Assembly: GCA_016192065.1 (NCBI GenBank) | Contig: JACPUX010000049.1 | Location: 1 to 64,000 of the forward strand | Direction: 5' to 3' | Source: Betaproteobacteria bacterium | GTDB taxonomy: Bacteria; Pseudomonadota; Gammaproteobacteria; Burkholderiales; Casimicrobiaceae | Length of the DNA: 64,000 bases | Shown here: positions 43,618 through 52,658 of the stretch, in pieces | How positions within the stretch are numbered: position 1 is the stretch's first letter | Layout: each line of letters starts with the position of its first letter | Program-made: the position numbers and the translations under genes | The notes under the pieces: model-generated | Seen by the model: only the letters and a program-made list of their open reading frames with translations | What the model was told of the DNA's origin: nothing | Database searches by the model: none

Positions 43618-45525
43618 CTAACCTGCGGCGTCTTTTGCTTCCCGCAAAACCGGAAATTCGATCACCTCGGCTTCGGGAGTGAAGTTCTCGGCCGCCACGC
43701 ACATACGATTGCGGCCCTGCTGCTTGGCCCGGTAGAGTGCTTGGTCGGCCAGTTCCACCAGCATTTCCGAACGCAAGCCGAGCTTGGGCCGCAGTGCGGC
43801 CACGCCGACGCTGGTGGTGAGCCGCAGCCAGGATCCATTGGCGGAGACTTCCAGCTCGGCGATGGTCTTGCGCAGCGACTCGCCGATGCGCGCGGCACCG
43901 AAGGGGTCGGTGGCCGGCAGCACGATGGCGAATTCCTCACCGCCGAACCGCGTTACACGATCACCAGAACGTCGAATCACGTCACTGATGGCATGCGCGG
44001 CGGAGACGAGGCACGCGTCGCCGGCCGGGTGACCGAAGGTGTCGTTGATGCGCTTGAAATGATCGAGATCGAGCAGAATTACGGCCAGCCAATTCTCGCC
44101 ACGCAAGGCGCGATCCCACTCGGCCTCCAGGCGCTCGTCGAAATAGCGGCGGTTGCGGATGCCGGTGAGCGGATCGACCAGGTTGGACTTGCGCAGGCCG
44201 CGATTGGCCGACTCCAGCGATTCAATGGTCTCGCGCAAATCGGTGGCGCGCTGGCGAATTTCCTCTTCGATCGATTCCTTCTCGCGGCGCAGTTGCGCCA
44301 GGCGCTGAAGCAGGCTGCGCCGGCCATGGTCGGCAAGCCCCACGGCGATCAGCAAGGCCCCCACGGCGCTACCCAGGACCGGCCCGGCGGCGGCCACCGC
44401 GTGAATGGGCCAGAACCCCAGGAGCATGGCGAGCAGCAGGAAATTGCCCACCAGCAGGGCGAAACTGGCCAACTGAAACCAGTTGGCGCTCGACATGCCT
44501 TCGCGCACGCGCAGCGCGGCGGCTACCATCATGTAAACGATGGCCGCGGGCAGCAAGAGCAGACTGAGATTGCCGGCCGCCACGGTGGAGACCGAAACCA
44601 GCACGATTTCGAGGGCAAAAGCCAGAAGCAGGCCGCGCCCGATCAGGTTGAGCAGCGGTTTCGCGTGGTCGATCTGCAGCGCCTCGCGGGCCAACGCCAC
44701 GAACACGAGGCCCGCCACACCGGCGAAGAGCGGCACGGCGACCTCGTTAAGTTCGGGGTGCTCAGGCCAGAGGTACTGTGCCGAGACCCCGTAGAGCGCC
44801 ATGCCGGACAGCGCCAAGGACATTACCCAAAGCGCGCAATAGAGATAGCCTCGATCACGCGCCACCAGCGCGTTCGCCAGGGCATAGAGACAAAACGCCG
44901 CCAGCAGCCCCAAGAGTAGGCCGACGGCCATTTGCTCGTTCTCAGCGTACTCGTGAAAGGCGGCCGGTCGCCAGAGCGTCGCTTCGGCAAAGACGATCCC
45001 GGCGGTTTCCAAGCGCACATATAGCTCTACCGTCTGGTCAGCGGCGATCGGCAACAGGAAATTCGGAGTGCGATGGGGTAAGCCACGGTGATTGAACGGT
45101 CGCCGCCCGCCACCATGCTGCTCCGAGACTCGGCCATCGGGGTAAACCAGGTACACATCGATGGCCCCCAACAGCGTGTACGGGAACTCCAGGATCCATT
45201 GATTCGAGAGCGCCCCCTGATTGGTCAGACGCAAGCGCAGCCAATATGCGACTTCCCCCGCACCCAGGCTGGCGGTGGCACCGGAGGCGGCCTGAAAACT
45301 GCCCGAACGATCGATCTGACGCACATCCTCCAGGGTGAGGCGCCGCGACGCGTCGGTTAGGTACGCCCATTGCCCACCGAGAGACAGGCGCTGGGTGCCG
45401 GTGTCGAGTTCCACGCCCGGCGCGTTGGCGCGAGCCGCCACGCCGAAAGTGAAGGAAAGCAGCCCCAGCAGGGCCGCGCCTCGGCCCGCATGCTTGCCCC
45501 ATCGACCCCAAAACCCGCCCGACAT
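43618..45525 (-). CDS. 7TM sensor diguanylate cyclase (7TMR-DISM type)
   Basis: 635 residues. Signal peptide to about residue 34; an extracytoplasmic 7TMR-DISM_2-like sensor domain (YWLRLRLTNQGALSNQWILE), seven transmembrane helices (about 190-400), a short coiled coil (LRREKESIEEEIRQRATDL) and a GGDEF domain with LDLDHFKRINDTFGHPAGD and FGGEEFA. The inhibitory RxxD (RSGD) is five residues before GGEEF, so the enzyme should be active and feedback-controlled. Second such enzyme in the window. The GGDEF output ends in a 30-residue unassigned tail. Confidence 0.9.
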   Translation of the reverse strand: MSGGFWGRWGKHAGRGAALLGLLSFTFGVAARANAPGVELDTGTQRLSLGGQWAYLTDASRRLTLEDVRQIDRSGSFQAASGATASLGAGEVAYWLRLRLTNQGALSNQWILEFPYTLLGAIDVYLVYPDGRVSEQHGGGRRPFNHRGLPHRTPNFLLPIAADQTVELYVRLETAGIVFAEATLWRPAAFHEYAENEQMAVGLLLGLLAAFCLYALANALVARDRGYLYCALWVMSLALSGMALYGVSAQYLWPEHPELNEVAVPLFAGVAGLVFVALAREALQIDHAKPLLNLIGRGLLLAFALEIVLVSVSTVAAGNLSLLLLPAAIVYMMVAAALRVREGMSSANWFQLASFALLVGNFLLLAMLLGFWPIHAVAAAGPVLGSAVGALLIAVGLADHGRRSLLQRLAQLRREKESIEEEIRQRATDLRETIESLESANRGLRKSNLVDPLTGIRNRRYFDERLEAEWDRALRGENWLAVILLDLDHFKRINDTFGHPAGDACLVSAAHAISDVIRRSGDRVTRFGGEEFAIVLPATDPFGAARIGESLRKTIAELEVSANGSWLRLTTSVGVAALRPKLGLRSEMLVELADQALYRAKQQGRNRMCVAAENFTPEAEVIEFPVLREAKDAAG

Positions 45526-46024
45526 GTTGGTCCTCCGCCCTGCTACCCCGGAAGTCACGTCGGACGAACGGCCGAGCGCCCGGAACTGGTCGCCCGTCAC
45601 ACGCCGCCCCCCAGCGGCGCGTTCCTCCCTGCGAACTTCCCCTGGGGCGGGTTCAAGCGACCCGCCCGCATCGGCCTGAAATCGCGCTTCAGCGTTTCAG
45701 CCAGACCGAAGCATGACAAATGTTACCGCTGCCAGGCAAGCCCTTCGTCGGGAGCTTGGCGCCGTGCGACCGGCCCGTCGGTCGCAGCGAAGGCAGGGCG
45801 ACTCTCGCCGCGGTTCGCGTCATTCCGGCGACCGCGCGAATCCGGGAGGTTCAACGATCCGGGCAACTGCCTTCGGCGGAGGTGACGGAATTGACGGGCC
45901 AGGCGAAGGCAAACCTGAAGCAGTGGCGTCGCCGTGCCAATTTCCACCCCCGCGTCACCTCCCGCAGCGGGGCAGGGGAAGACTGGCGCGTCGCCTCGCG
46001 TCGTTCCGGCGAATCAGCGCGTCC
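45526..46024. other. 499-bp gap without a convincing gene
   Basis: No frame shows protein-family features. I see only fragments of repeats: TCAGCGTTTCAG at 45689-45700 and AATCAGCGCGTCCC near 46014-46026 resemble one end of the MITE-like family, and GCGTCATTCCGGCGACCGCG near 45815-45835 is a common intergenic palindrome type. The start of the diguanylate cyclase needs a promoter here; none is clear. The region looks like a graveyard of short repeats. Confidence 0.5.
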
Positions 46025-46909
46025 CTAGCTCGTAGCACCCAGGGCGAGCGTCAGCCCGACGGTTACGAACACTACCGAGAGCATGTTGCCGATGAGCACC
46101 ACCGAAGCCACTTTTTCCGGCTCCTGATGATATTGCTCGGCGACCATGAAGTTGAGCACCGCCGGAGGCAAGGAGCCGAACAGCACCAGCATGCCCCATT
46201 GGTCACGACCCAGCCCCAAGAGCGGCCCCAGCGCGACCGCCATGGCAATTCCGGTGAGCGGGCAAACTATGCCTCCAATCAGCCCCAAGCGCCAACCGGC
46301 CCAGGAGACATCGACCATGCGCACACCCAGGGAGATGAGCATGAGCGGAATGAGCGCTTCGCCGACCATTCGTGTGGCGGCCATCGCCCACACCGGCAGG
46401 CTCCAATGAAAGGCGCCGAAGAGAAAGCCCAGAAAAGTGGCGATCACGATCGGGCTCTTGAAGACGCGCCCGAAATGCGCGTCTCGGCTCACCATGTAGG
46501 TGCCCAAGGTGAAATGCAGGAGATTGGACACAGTGAACAAGGCCACCATCATCGACAGCCCCTTCGCCCCGTAGGCAAGTGCCGCCAAGGGCAGGCCCAT
46601 GTTGCCGCAGTTGTTGAACATCATCGGTGGCAGAAAAGTGCGCCATTGCACGTCCAGGGCGCGCACGAAGGGCCAGGCCAGCAAGCCCGAACCGAGCACC
46701 ACGCCGATGCTGCCGAGGATCAGGCCGCCGCTGGCGGCAAGTTCGAACTCCTTGGCGGCAAGCGCCGAGAAGACCAGCGCCGGCGCCAGGACATTGATGC
46801 TCAGGTGATTGACCGTGGCCATGGTCGGCCGCATCTTGCGGCCGTAGAGGTAGCCCAGCAGCACCATGCCGAAGACCGGCAAGATGATGCCGACGATGCG
46901 CATGATCAT
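46025..46909 (-). CDS. AEC-family (auxin efflux carrier-like) transporter
   Basis: About 294 residues and ten transmembrane helices. Family pieces include PVFGMVLLGYLYGRKM, VNHLSINVLAPALVFSALA and FNNCGNMGLPLAALAYG in the mobile core, then SLPPAVLNFMVAEQYHQ. Members export or import small organic acids such as malate or malonate. It begins 28 bp after the hslU stop and is probably read through from it. Two adjacent Met codons are possible starts. Confidence 0.87.
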   Translation of the reverse strand: MIMRIVGIILPVFGMVLLGYLYGRKMRPTMATVNHLSINVLAPALVFSALAAKEFELAASGGLILGSIGVVLGSGLLAWPFVRALDVQWRTFLPPMMFNNCGNMGLPLAALAYGAKGLSMMVALFTVSNLLHFTLGTYMVSRDAHFGRVFKSPIVIATFLGFLFGAFHWSLPVWAMAATRMVGEALIPLMLISLGVRMVDVSWAGWRLGLIGGIVCPLTGIAMAVALGPLLGLGRDQWGMLVLFGSLPPAVLNFMVAEQYHQEPEKVASVVLIGNMLSVVFVTVGLTLALGATS

Positions 46910-46937
46910 CGCCAGCGCCCCCGGACGGCGCGGCGGT

Positions 46938-48266
46938 TCAAAGGATGAACCTCGCCAAATCCTCGTCTCCGGCGATGCCGGCCAGCTTGTTGTCCACATA
47001 GGCCGCGTCGATGGCCACGATCTGGCCGCTGTGCGCGGCGGCATCGAAAGACAGATCTTCGAGCAGACGCTCCATCACGGTGTACAGCCGGCGAGCGCCG
47101 ATGTTCTCGTTCTTCTCGTTCACCGACCAGGCGATTTCGGCCAGGCGGCGAATGCCCTCGGGGGTGAAGCTGATCGCCACCGCTTCGGTCTCTAGGAGCG
47201 CCTGGTACTGTCGGGTCAGGCAGGCGTCGGTGGCGGTGAGGATCTGCTCGAAATCCTCGACCGAAAGCGAAGCGAGTTCGACGCGAATGGGGAAGCGCCC
47301 TTGCAGCTCGGGAATGAGATCCGAGGGCTTGGCCAGATGAAAAGCGCCCGAGGCGATGAACAGAATGTGGTCAGTGCGCACCATGCCGTACTTGGTGGAC
47401 ACCGTGGTGCCTTCGACCAGCGGCAGCAAATCGCGCTGCACGCCCTGGCGCGAGACATCGGCTCCCTGCGCTTCCTGGCGCGAGGCGATCTTGTCGATTT
47501 CATCCAGGAAGACAATGCCGTTCTGCTCGACATTGGCCAGGGCCTTGGCTTTGAGATCCTCGTCGTTGATGAGTTTGGCCGCTTCCTCGTCGACCAGCGC
47601 CTTGATCGCCTCGGCGACCGTCATCTTGCGCGCCTTGCGGCGGGTTCCGGACATTTGCTGGAACATGCCCTGAATCTGCCCAGTCAATTCCTCCATGCCC
47701 GGCGGGGCCAGGATTTCCATGGACGGCGCCACCGCGGCAACTTCGATTTCGATTTCCTTGTCGTTGAATTTGCCCTCGCGCAGGCGCTTGCGGAAGGTCT
47801 GGCGGGTGGCGGAATCGGCGTGTTTCAAGTCGCTGAAGTTCACTTCGCGCACCGGCGGCAGCAGCACGTCGAGGATCCGATCCTCGGCAAGATCCTGGGC
47901 GCGGTCGCGGACCTTGCGTTTCTCGCCTTCGCGGGTCTCTTTCATGGCCGCTTCCACCAGATCGCGAACAATGGTGTCCACGTCGCGACCCACATAACCC
48001 ACTTCGGTAAACTTGGTCGCCTCCACTTTCACGAAAGGCGCGTCGGCAAGACGCGCCAGGCGCCGCGCGATCTCGGTCTTGCCCACCCCGGTCGGTCCGA
48101 TCATGAGGATGTTCTTGGGGGTGATTTCCTGGCGCAGCGGCTCGGGCACCTGTTGGCGCCGCCAGCGGTTTCTCAAGGCGATGGCCACGGCGCGCTTGGC
48201 CTCCTGCTGGCCGACGATGTGCTTGTCGAGTTCGTGAACGATTTCCTGGGGGGTCATGCCGGACAT
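46938..48266 (-). CDS. hslU: ATP-dependent protease ATPase subunit HslU
   Basis: 442 residues, full length. N-terminus [17 protein letters not shown], Walker [16 protein letters not shown], the pore motif GYVGRD, Walker [12 protein letters not shown] and sensor-2 [16 protein letters not shown]. It unfolds substrates for the peptidase HslV. In most proteobacteria hslV lies immediately upstream; here that place holds a terminator and an unrelated hydrolase gene, so hslV must be elsewhere or missing. Confidence 0.96.
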   Translation of the reverse strand: MSGMTPQEIVHELDKHIVGQQEAKRAVAIALRNRWRRQQVPEPLRQEITPKNILMIGPTGVGKTEIARRLARLADAPFVKVEATKFTEVGYVGRDVDTIVRDLVEAAMKETREGEKRKVRDRAQDLAEDRILDVLLPPVREVNFSDLKHADSATRQTFRKRLREGKFNDKEIEIEVAAVAPSMEILAPPGMEELTGQIQGMFQQMSGTRRKARKMTVAEAIKALVDEEAAKLINDEDLKAKALANVEQNGIVFLDEIDKIASRQEAQGADVSRQGVQRDLLPLVEGTTVSTKYGMVRTDHILFIASGAFHLAKPSDLIPELQGRFPIRVELASLSVEDFEQILTATDACLTRQYQALLETEAVAISFTPEGIRRLAEIAWSVNEKNENIGARRLYTVMERLLEDLSFDAAAHSGQIVAIDAAYVDNKLAGIAGDEDLARFIL

Positions 48267-48285
48267 GGCGGTCTCGTTGCGGTTG

Positions 48286-48320
48286 AAAAAAAAGCCGGGC
48301 GTCGTTGCGGACGCCCGGCT
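48286..48320 (-). terminator. Rho-independent terminator of the oligomer-hydrolase gene
   Basis: Read on the minus strand: AGCCGGGCGTC, a 6-base loop, GACGCCCGGCT, then a run of eight T. The 11-bp stem is perfect. It separates the hydrolase gene upstream from hslU downstream, leaving only about 20 bp between the T-run and the hslU start. Confidence 0.9.
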
Positions 48321-48346
48321 CTATTCTACCGCCCCGCGAGCGGAAC

Positions 48347-50461
48347 TCAGTCGGGCACGTTGACCGTATTCGCCCCGAAGGTGATCTGATTGGTGCCGGT
48401 CGGGCTAGTTGAAATCGGCGGCAGGTTGGCGCTGGTGATCGCCGGCGCCGCGCCAGGCGTGCCTCCCCGCGGCGTGGTGCGAACCACTTGGGAGGGCGGC
48501 AGGGCCACGCCGCTCTTGAGATTGGCATAGATCATGTTGAGCGCTTGAAAGACGTATCCGTGCAAAGGCACCAGGCGTGTGTCGTAGCCGGCCAGCGGCA
48601 GGAAGGCATCGAAGTGGTTGGCATTGGTGACCTCGACATAGGAGAGCTTGCTGGCCGCACCTTCGATCATCTTGTTGGCCCCGAAATAGGGCCGGGAGGT
48701 GTGGTTCACCGGCAGCAGCGCGTCGGAGCGACCATGCACGATGATCCCTGGCCGCCCGCGCAGATTGCCACTGCGCCGGACCTCATTGATGCCGGCCTGA
48801 GTTCGCGTCGCCAGGGCATCGGTACCGGACAGCAGATTGCGCAAGCAAATCGCCCCATCAAGGTTGTAGTCGGCGACGCCACTGCCCGGCGAAGTGGACA
48901 GATCATCCTTGAGCGGGCCGCCCACCGAGCTGTTATTGATCAAATTGATGCCGCTGGTCGGTGGAACGCCGTTGCCGGTGCCGAAAATGCGCGGGAACGC
49001 GCTTGCCGCGAGCGCGACTGGTGCGCCCGTGGCATCGGTGGCGCCAAAACTGATGCCGCACAGGTTTTCCTTCACGCTGGCACGCGCGTAGGTGTTGGCG
49101 TAGGTCACCGTGACCGCTGGCGTGGCGAACGCGTAGTGGGAAGCATGCAGCAGGCTCGCCTCGGCCTCCCACCCGTAGCTGAGCAGTTTCTGCAAGGCCT
49201 CGTCGGCTTGCTCGGCGCTGGTCGTTCCGGCCAAAAGGCCCCGAGCCTTGAGCTGGGTGCAGCGGTTGGTGGCCCGAGCGGTGTTGATCATGATCAGGAA
49301 CGGCGAGGCCGAAAGGCTTGAAGAGAGTGCCGCGCAAGGCTGGTAGAGATTGGCCACGGTGAAGTAGTCGTACAGGCCACGCGCGGTGGTGTCCACAGTG
49401 ACGCCGCCGCGCTTCACTTGCACGGCCGCGTTGACCAGCGGCTGGATTTCCGGCTCGCCCGCGACCACGCCGTCGATCAGGCCCGAAGTATCGGCTTCCA
49501 CCGCCTGCAGGACAGCACCGCCACCGTTGGAGACACCCGCGGCGATGACCAGGGTATTGTCGGGCCGGAAATCCTGGTACTTCTGCCCGGTGTATGGATT
49601 GGCACTGGCGAACTGTTCGTTGAGCACGTACAGCGCAAACTCGATCGCCTGAAGGGCGTGCTTGCCCCAGTCCTTTTCCGGGTTTTGTTGCGAATGGGCG
49701 TGCTTGAAGGCGTAGCGGTTGGGGGTGGCGCTATTGAATGCCGTACGTTCGGCGGCGCTCAGCCCGGCGTTGAACTGAGCGCTCTTGCCCGCCGCGCCAG
49801 CGTCGGCGACGATGCCATGCATGAGCGTGACCTTATCGCTTTGCAGGTCGTGGGCGCCGTTGCCGGTACCCTTGTCGGCATAGGCGACCGCGCAGCCGCG
49901 CTTCAAACCCCACTCGCCCACCGCGACCGGACCATAGATCCCGCGTGAACCACTCGAGACCACCGCGTGAATGCAGGGATTGGCCTTGTCGAAGCTGGTC
50001 GGCACCTGAACCATCAGAGTGACATTTTGCCGGCCGCTGCCATCATCGGCATAGGCAAGGTACTCGCTTCCGGCGACACGGCCCTCTCCGGTGCCGGCGA
50101 CGCCGTTCAAATCAACATTGGGTCCGTAGAGCGTGCCGTAGCCCCCATTGGAGGTCGGATCGATCAGCGCGCGGTAGTTGCTATAAATGGCGAGGCGCCG
50201 CAATTCCGCCGCAGTCGGGTTGGCGGGATCGGTGACAGCCGGTGCCACGGCCGATTGCAGACCGGTCTTGCCGAGGCCGGCGGTAAGCAGGTCGTCGCTG
50301 GTACCATCGTAGGCGATTTTGCTGATCACGCTGCTGATGAACGCGGGGAGCAGGTTGTAGCTGACGCTGCTGCCGCCGCCGCCCCCGCCACCACCGCAGG
50401 CCGCGACCACCGCGCCCGCCACCAAGCCGAGCACCAAACCCCTTGCCGATCTGCCTGCCAT
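48347..50461 (-). CDS. 3-Hydroxybutyrate oligomer hydrolase, lipoprotein
   Basis: 704 residues. The signal peptide ends in a lipobox (VVAAC) followed by eight glycines, predicting a lipid-anchored exported enzyme. The body matches D-(-)-3-hydroxybutyrate oligomer hydrolases: NPCIHAVVSSGSRGIYGP, CAVAYADKGTGNGAHDL and the nucleophile elbow AAGVSNGGGAVLQA (GxSxG). It degrades short PHB oligomers to monomers, in keeping with an organism that uses polyhydroxybutyrate. AGGAGG lies seven bases before the chosen ATG; an ATG 11 codons upstream is less likely. Confidence 0.85.
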   Translation of the reverse strand: MAGRSARGLVLGLVAGAVVAACGGGGGGGGSSVSYNLLPAFISSVISKIAYDGTSDDLLTAGLGKTGLQSAVAPAVTDPANPTAAELRRLAIYSNYRALIDPTSNGGYGTLYGPNVDLNGVAGTGEGRVAGSEYLAYADDGSGRQNVTLMVQVPTSFDKANPCIHAVVSSGSRGIYGPVAVGEWGLKRGCAVAYADKGTGNGAHDLQSDKVTLMHGIVADAGAAGKSAQFNAGLSAAERTAFNSATPNRYAFKHAHSQQNPEKDWGKHALQAIEFALYVLNEQFASANPYTGQKYQDFRPDNTLVIAAGVSNGGGAVLQAVEADTSGLIDGVVAGEPEIQPLVNAAVQVKRGGVTVDTTARGLYDYFTVANLYQPCAALSSSLSASPFLIMINTARATNRCTQLKARGLLAGTTSAEQADEALQKLLSYGWEAEASLLHASHYAFATPAVTVTYANTYARASVKENLCGISFGATDATGAPVALAASAFPRIFGTGNGVPPTSGINLINNSSVGGPLKDDLSTSPGSGVADYNLDGAICLRNLLSGTDALATRTQAGINEVRRSGNLRGRPGIIVHGRSDALLPVNHTSRPYFGANKMIEGAASKLSYVEVTNANHFDAFLPLAGYDTRLVPLHGYVFQALNMIYANLKSGVALPPSQVVRTTPRGGTPGAAPAITSANLPPISTSPTGTNQITFGANTVNVPD

Positions 50462-50557
50462 TTTCTGCCTCCTCTTAGTATCCGGTTTGAGCATCTAGAC
50501 CCCACGGCGCCTCGCGCCGCAGCTCCGCCGCGGCCTGGCGCCTCAACCTGCCGCGCA

Positions 50558-50597
50558 TTTTAACCGTACGGATAATAAAAAGTAAACCTACGGTTAA
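50558..50597 (-). promoter_or_regulatory. Promoter with flanking inverted repeat for the oligomer hydrolase
   Basis: On the minus strand TTTACT (50586-50581), a 17-bp spacer and TTAAAA (50563-50558) make a fair sigma-70 promoter. A 9-bp perfect inverted repeat, TTAACCGTA at 50560-50568 and TACGGTTAA at 50589-50597, overlaps the -10 and sits just upstream of the -35, in the right position for a repressor. The block is AT-rich. It leaves a leader of about 90 bases. Confidence 0.5.
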
Positions 50598-50685
50598 TTA
50601 GGGAAAACACCAATGGCCAGGGAATTTGGACCACTTTCTCCAGGCGCGACCGAGGCAGCGCATAATGTGCCAAGCGGGAGCACTC

Positions 50686-50797
50686 GGGAAACGCTGATCA
50701 ACGCCGCCAAAACGGCGAAGGCCGTTCTCCAGTTCCTCGAACTTCCTGGATTTCCGTTGGCGCCATATTGATGGATCCTGAGTTGACCAGGGTTCCC
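50686..50797. repeat. MITE-like element, copy C
   Basis: Left end GGGAAACGCTGATCAACGCC, right end GAGTTGACCAGGGTTCCC, an imperfect inverted pair. Inside is a hairpin-prone AACGGCGAAGGCCGTT. About 112 bp, ending 47 bp before the sodC start. Confidence 0.65.
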
Positions 50798-50844
50798 CTG
50801 GCGTTATGGCCTCATCCACACACCAAGCCAAGAACGGAGGCAAT

Positions 50845-51375
50845 GTGCAACGAACTTCAGCGACTGGATTTGGGGTGCTTACGGTCGCGCTCGCCCTCAG
50901 CGGATGCGCTACGTCCACCGGCACGCAGGGGCCCAACGCGAGCGCCGAGCTCGAAGCGACCAAAGGCAACACGGCACGCGGCACCGTGAGCTTCCGCCAG
51001 ACCGGGGAGCGAGTGCGCGTCCAGGCAAGTGTCTCCGGCCTGACCCCGGGGCCGCATGGCTTCCACATTCACGACCAGGGCGATTGCAGTTCCGGGGATG
51101 GCGCCAGCGCCGGCGGACATTTCAATCCCCTGGCCAAGCCCCATGCTCATCCGCAAGCGGCGGAACGTCACGCCGGCGACCTCCCACAGTTGACCGCCGA
51201 TGCCGCGGGCAAGGCCACGCTCGATTTCGAGATCGATCTGCTTCGCATTGGCACCGGCCCCACCAACATCGTCGGCCGCTCGGTGATCGTGCATGGCGGA
51301 CCCGATGACTTCAAGTCGCAACCGGCGGGAAATTCAGGGCCGAGGGTTGCCTGCGGTGTCATTCGCGCCGGCTGA
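50845..51375 (+). CDS. sodC: Cu,Zn superoxide dismutase, lipoprotein
   Basis: 176 residues from a GTG with GGAGG seven bases upstream. Signal peptide with a lipobox (ALSGC, Cys21), so the enzyme is probably membrane-anchored on the periplasmic side. Copper and zinc ligands are all visible: HGFHIH (His74, His76), GGHFNP (His92), His100, ERHAGD (His109, Asp112) and VIVHGG (His150). Cys81 and Cys170 can form the usual disulfide. It dismutates superoxide outside the cytoplasm. Confidence 0.93.
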   Translation: MQRTSATGFGVLTVALALSGCATSTGTQGPNASAELEATKGNTARGTVSFRQTGERVRVQASVSGLTPGPHGFHIHDQGDCSSGDGASAGGHFNPLAKPHAHPQAAERHAGDLPQLTADAAGKATLDFEIDLLRIGTGPTNIVGRSVIVHGGPDDFKSQPAGNSGPRVACGVIRAG

Positions 51376-51595
51376 GCACGCCCGAGGTTGCTTGCGCCGG
51401 GTCTTGCGCCTCCTGCCCGGGCGTCGCGCACCGCGCTCGAGTTAAATCCAGACCGCACGGCACCTGGCCGGCGGCGCCGTGTTGGCGAAACAGCGTTGGT
51501 AGTCGGCACTTGGGCCAGAGGGCTCGCTTGTCTTTGCCGGTTTCGCCCGGCATACTTGCGGCCAATTTTGCCTCGCCGCTGCATAAGGATCGACA

Positions 51596-52390
51596 ATGGG
51601 CTTTCTGGCCGACAAAAAAATACTCATCACCGGACTCATCAGCAACCGTTCCATCGCTTTTGGCATCGCCGGTGCGATGCGGCGCGAGGGTGCCGAACTG
51701 GCCTTTACCTATGCCGGCGACGGCCTAAAGGACCGGGTGATCAGGCTCACCCAGGAGTTCGGCGAGTCTCCACTGGTATTGCCCATGGACGTCACCCGCG
51801 ACGACGAAATCGCCGCGACCTTTGAAACCTTGGGCAAAGAGTGGGGCGCGCTCGATGGCATCATCCATTCAGTCGCCTTCGCGCCGCGCGAGGCGCTGGC
51901 CGGGGACTATCTCGACGGCCTGACCCGCGAAGGTTTCGCCTTGGCCAACGATGTCTCCTCCTACAGCTTCGCCGCTCTGGCCAAAGCCGGGAGGCCGCTG
52001 ATGCGGGGTCGCAAGGCCGCGCTCTTGACCCTTTCCTATCTCGGTGCCATGCGCTGCGTACGCAACTACAATCTCATGGGCCTCGCCAAGGCCAGCCTCG
52101 AGGCCAACGTGCGCTACCTCGCCTACTGCATGGGCCCGGAAGGCATTCGGGTCAACGGCATTTCCGCCGGCCCGATCAAAACCCTCGCCGCCGCGGGCAT
52201 CGGCAGTTTTCACAAGATCTTTCATCACGTCGAAAAAAACGCGCCCCTGCAGCGCAACGTGACCATCGAAGAAGTAGGCAACGCCGCGGCCTTCCTGTGC
52301 AGCGATCTGGCCAGCGGCATCACCGGTGAAATCACCTACGTCGATTGCGGTTACAACATCGTCGCCGTGGGGCTGGGCGAAGAAGCTTAG
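51596..52390 (+). CDS. fabI: Enoyl-[acyl-carrier-protein] reductase (NADH)
   Basis: 264 residues. [25 protein letters not shown] opens the NADH-binding domain; [22 protein letters not shown] holds Tyr148, Tyr158 and Lys165 of the FabI active site, and [17 protein letters not shown] the substrate loop. Final reductive step of fatty-acid elongation and the target of triclosan in sensitive FabI enzymes. Single gene; the 220 bp before it contain nothing I recognise except AAGGA seven bases before the ATG. Confidence 0.96.
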   Translation: MGFLADKKILITGLISNRSIAFGIAGAMRREGAELAFTYAGDGLKDRVIRLTQEFGESPLVLPMDVTRDDEIAATFETLGKEWGALDGIIHSVAFAPREALAGDYLDGLTREGFALANDVSSYSFAALAKAGRPLMRGRKAALLTLSYLGAMRCVRNYNLMGLAKASLEANVRYLAYCMGPEGIRVNGISAGPIKTLAAAGIGSFHKIFHHVEKNAPLQRNVTIEEVGNAAAFLCSDLASGITGEITYVDCGYNIVAVGLGEEA

Positions 52391-52658
52391 GGGTCGGACG
52401 AAAATCGCGGCAAGGCGGCGTGTGCGCAGCGCGCCGACGCCGACGGAGCAGTGAATTGGGCGCGGGCTCACGGGTCGGGCAACATTCCTGGGAGCGGTAG
52501 TTTTCTCGCTGCCCCCTCGGGCACGCCCGCGGCATCGGCCACCCCGGGGCGGTTTTGCGATTACCAAAGAGCGCCGGCGGCCACGAGTGGTCGGCCGCGG
52601 CGCGAAGCTCGCCAGCAAGCGCCGGTCGGCGTCCCGACCCGGAACCACCTCCAGGAAC

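Larger units (their letters stand above)
50462..50844. other. 383-bp divergent gap: hydrolase promoter plus a MITE-like element
   Basis: From left to right: the leader of the oligomer hydrolase, its promoter and inverted repeat, about 90 bp of unassigned sequence, a MITE-like copy (50686-50797), then the ribosome-binding region of sodC. The sodC promoter was not recognised and may be inside or upstream of the element. Confidence 0.6.

Noticed and set aside
43564-44919. 451-codon open frame opposite the 7TM diguanylate cyclase
   Set aside because: Antisense shadow; the minus strand has an intact GGEEF domain.
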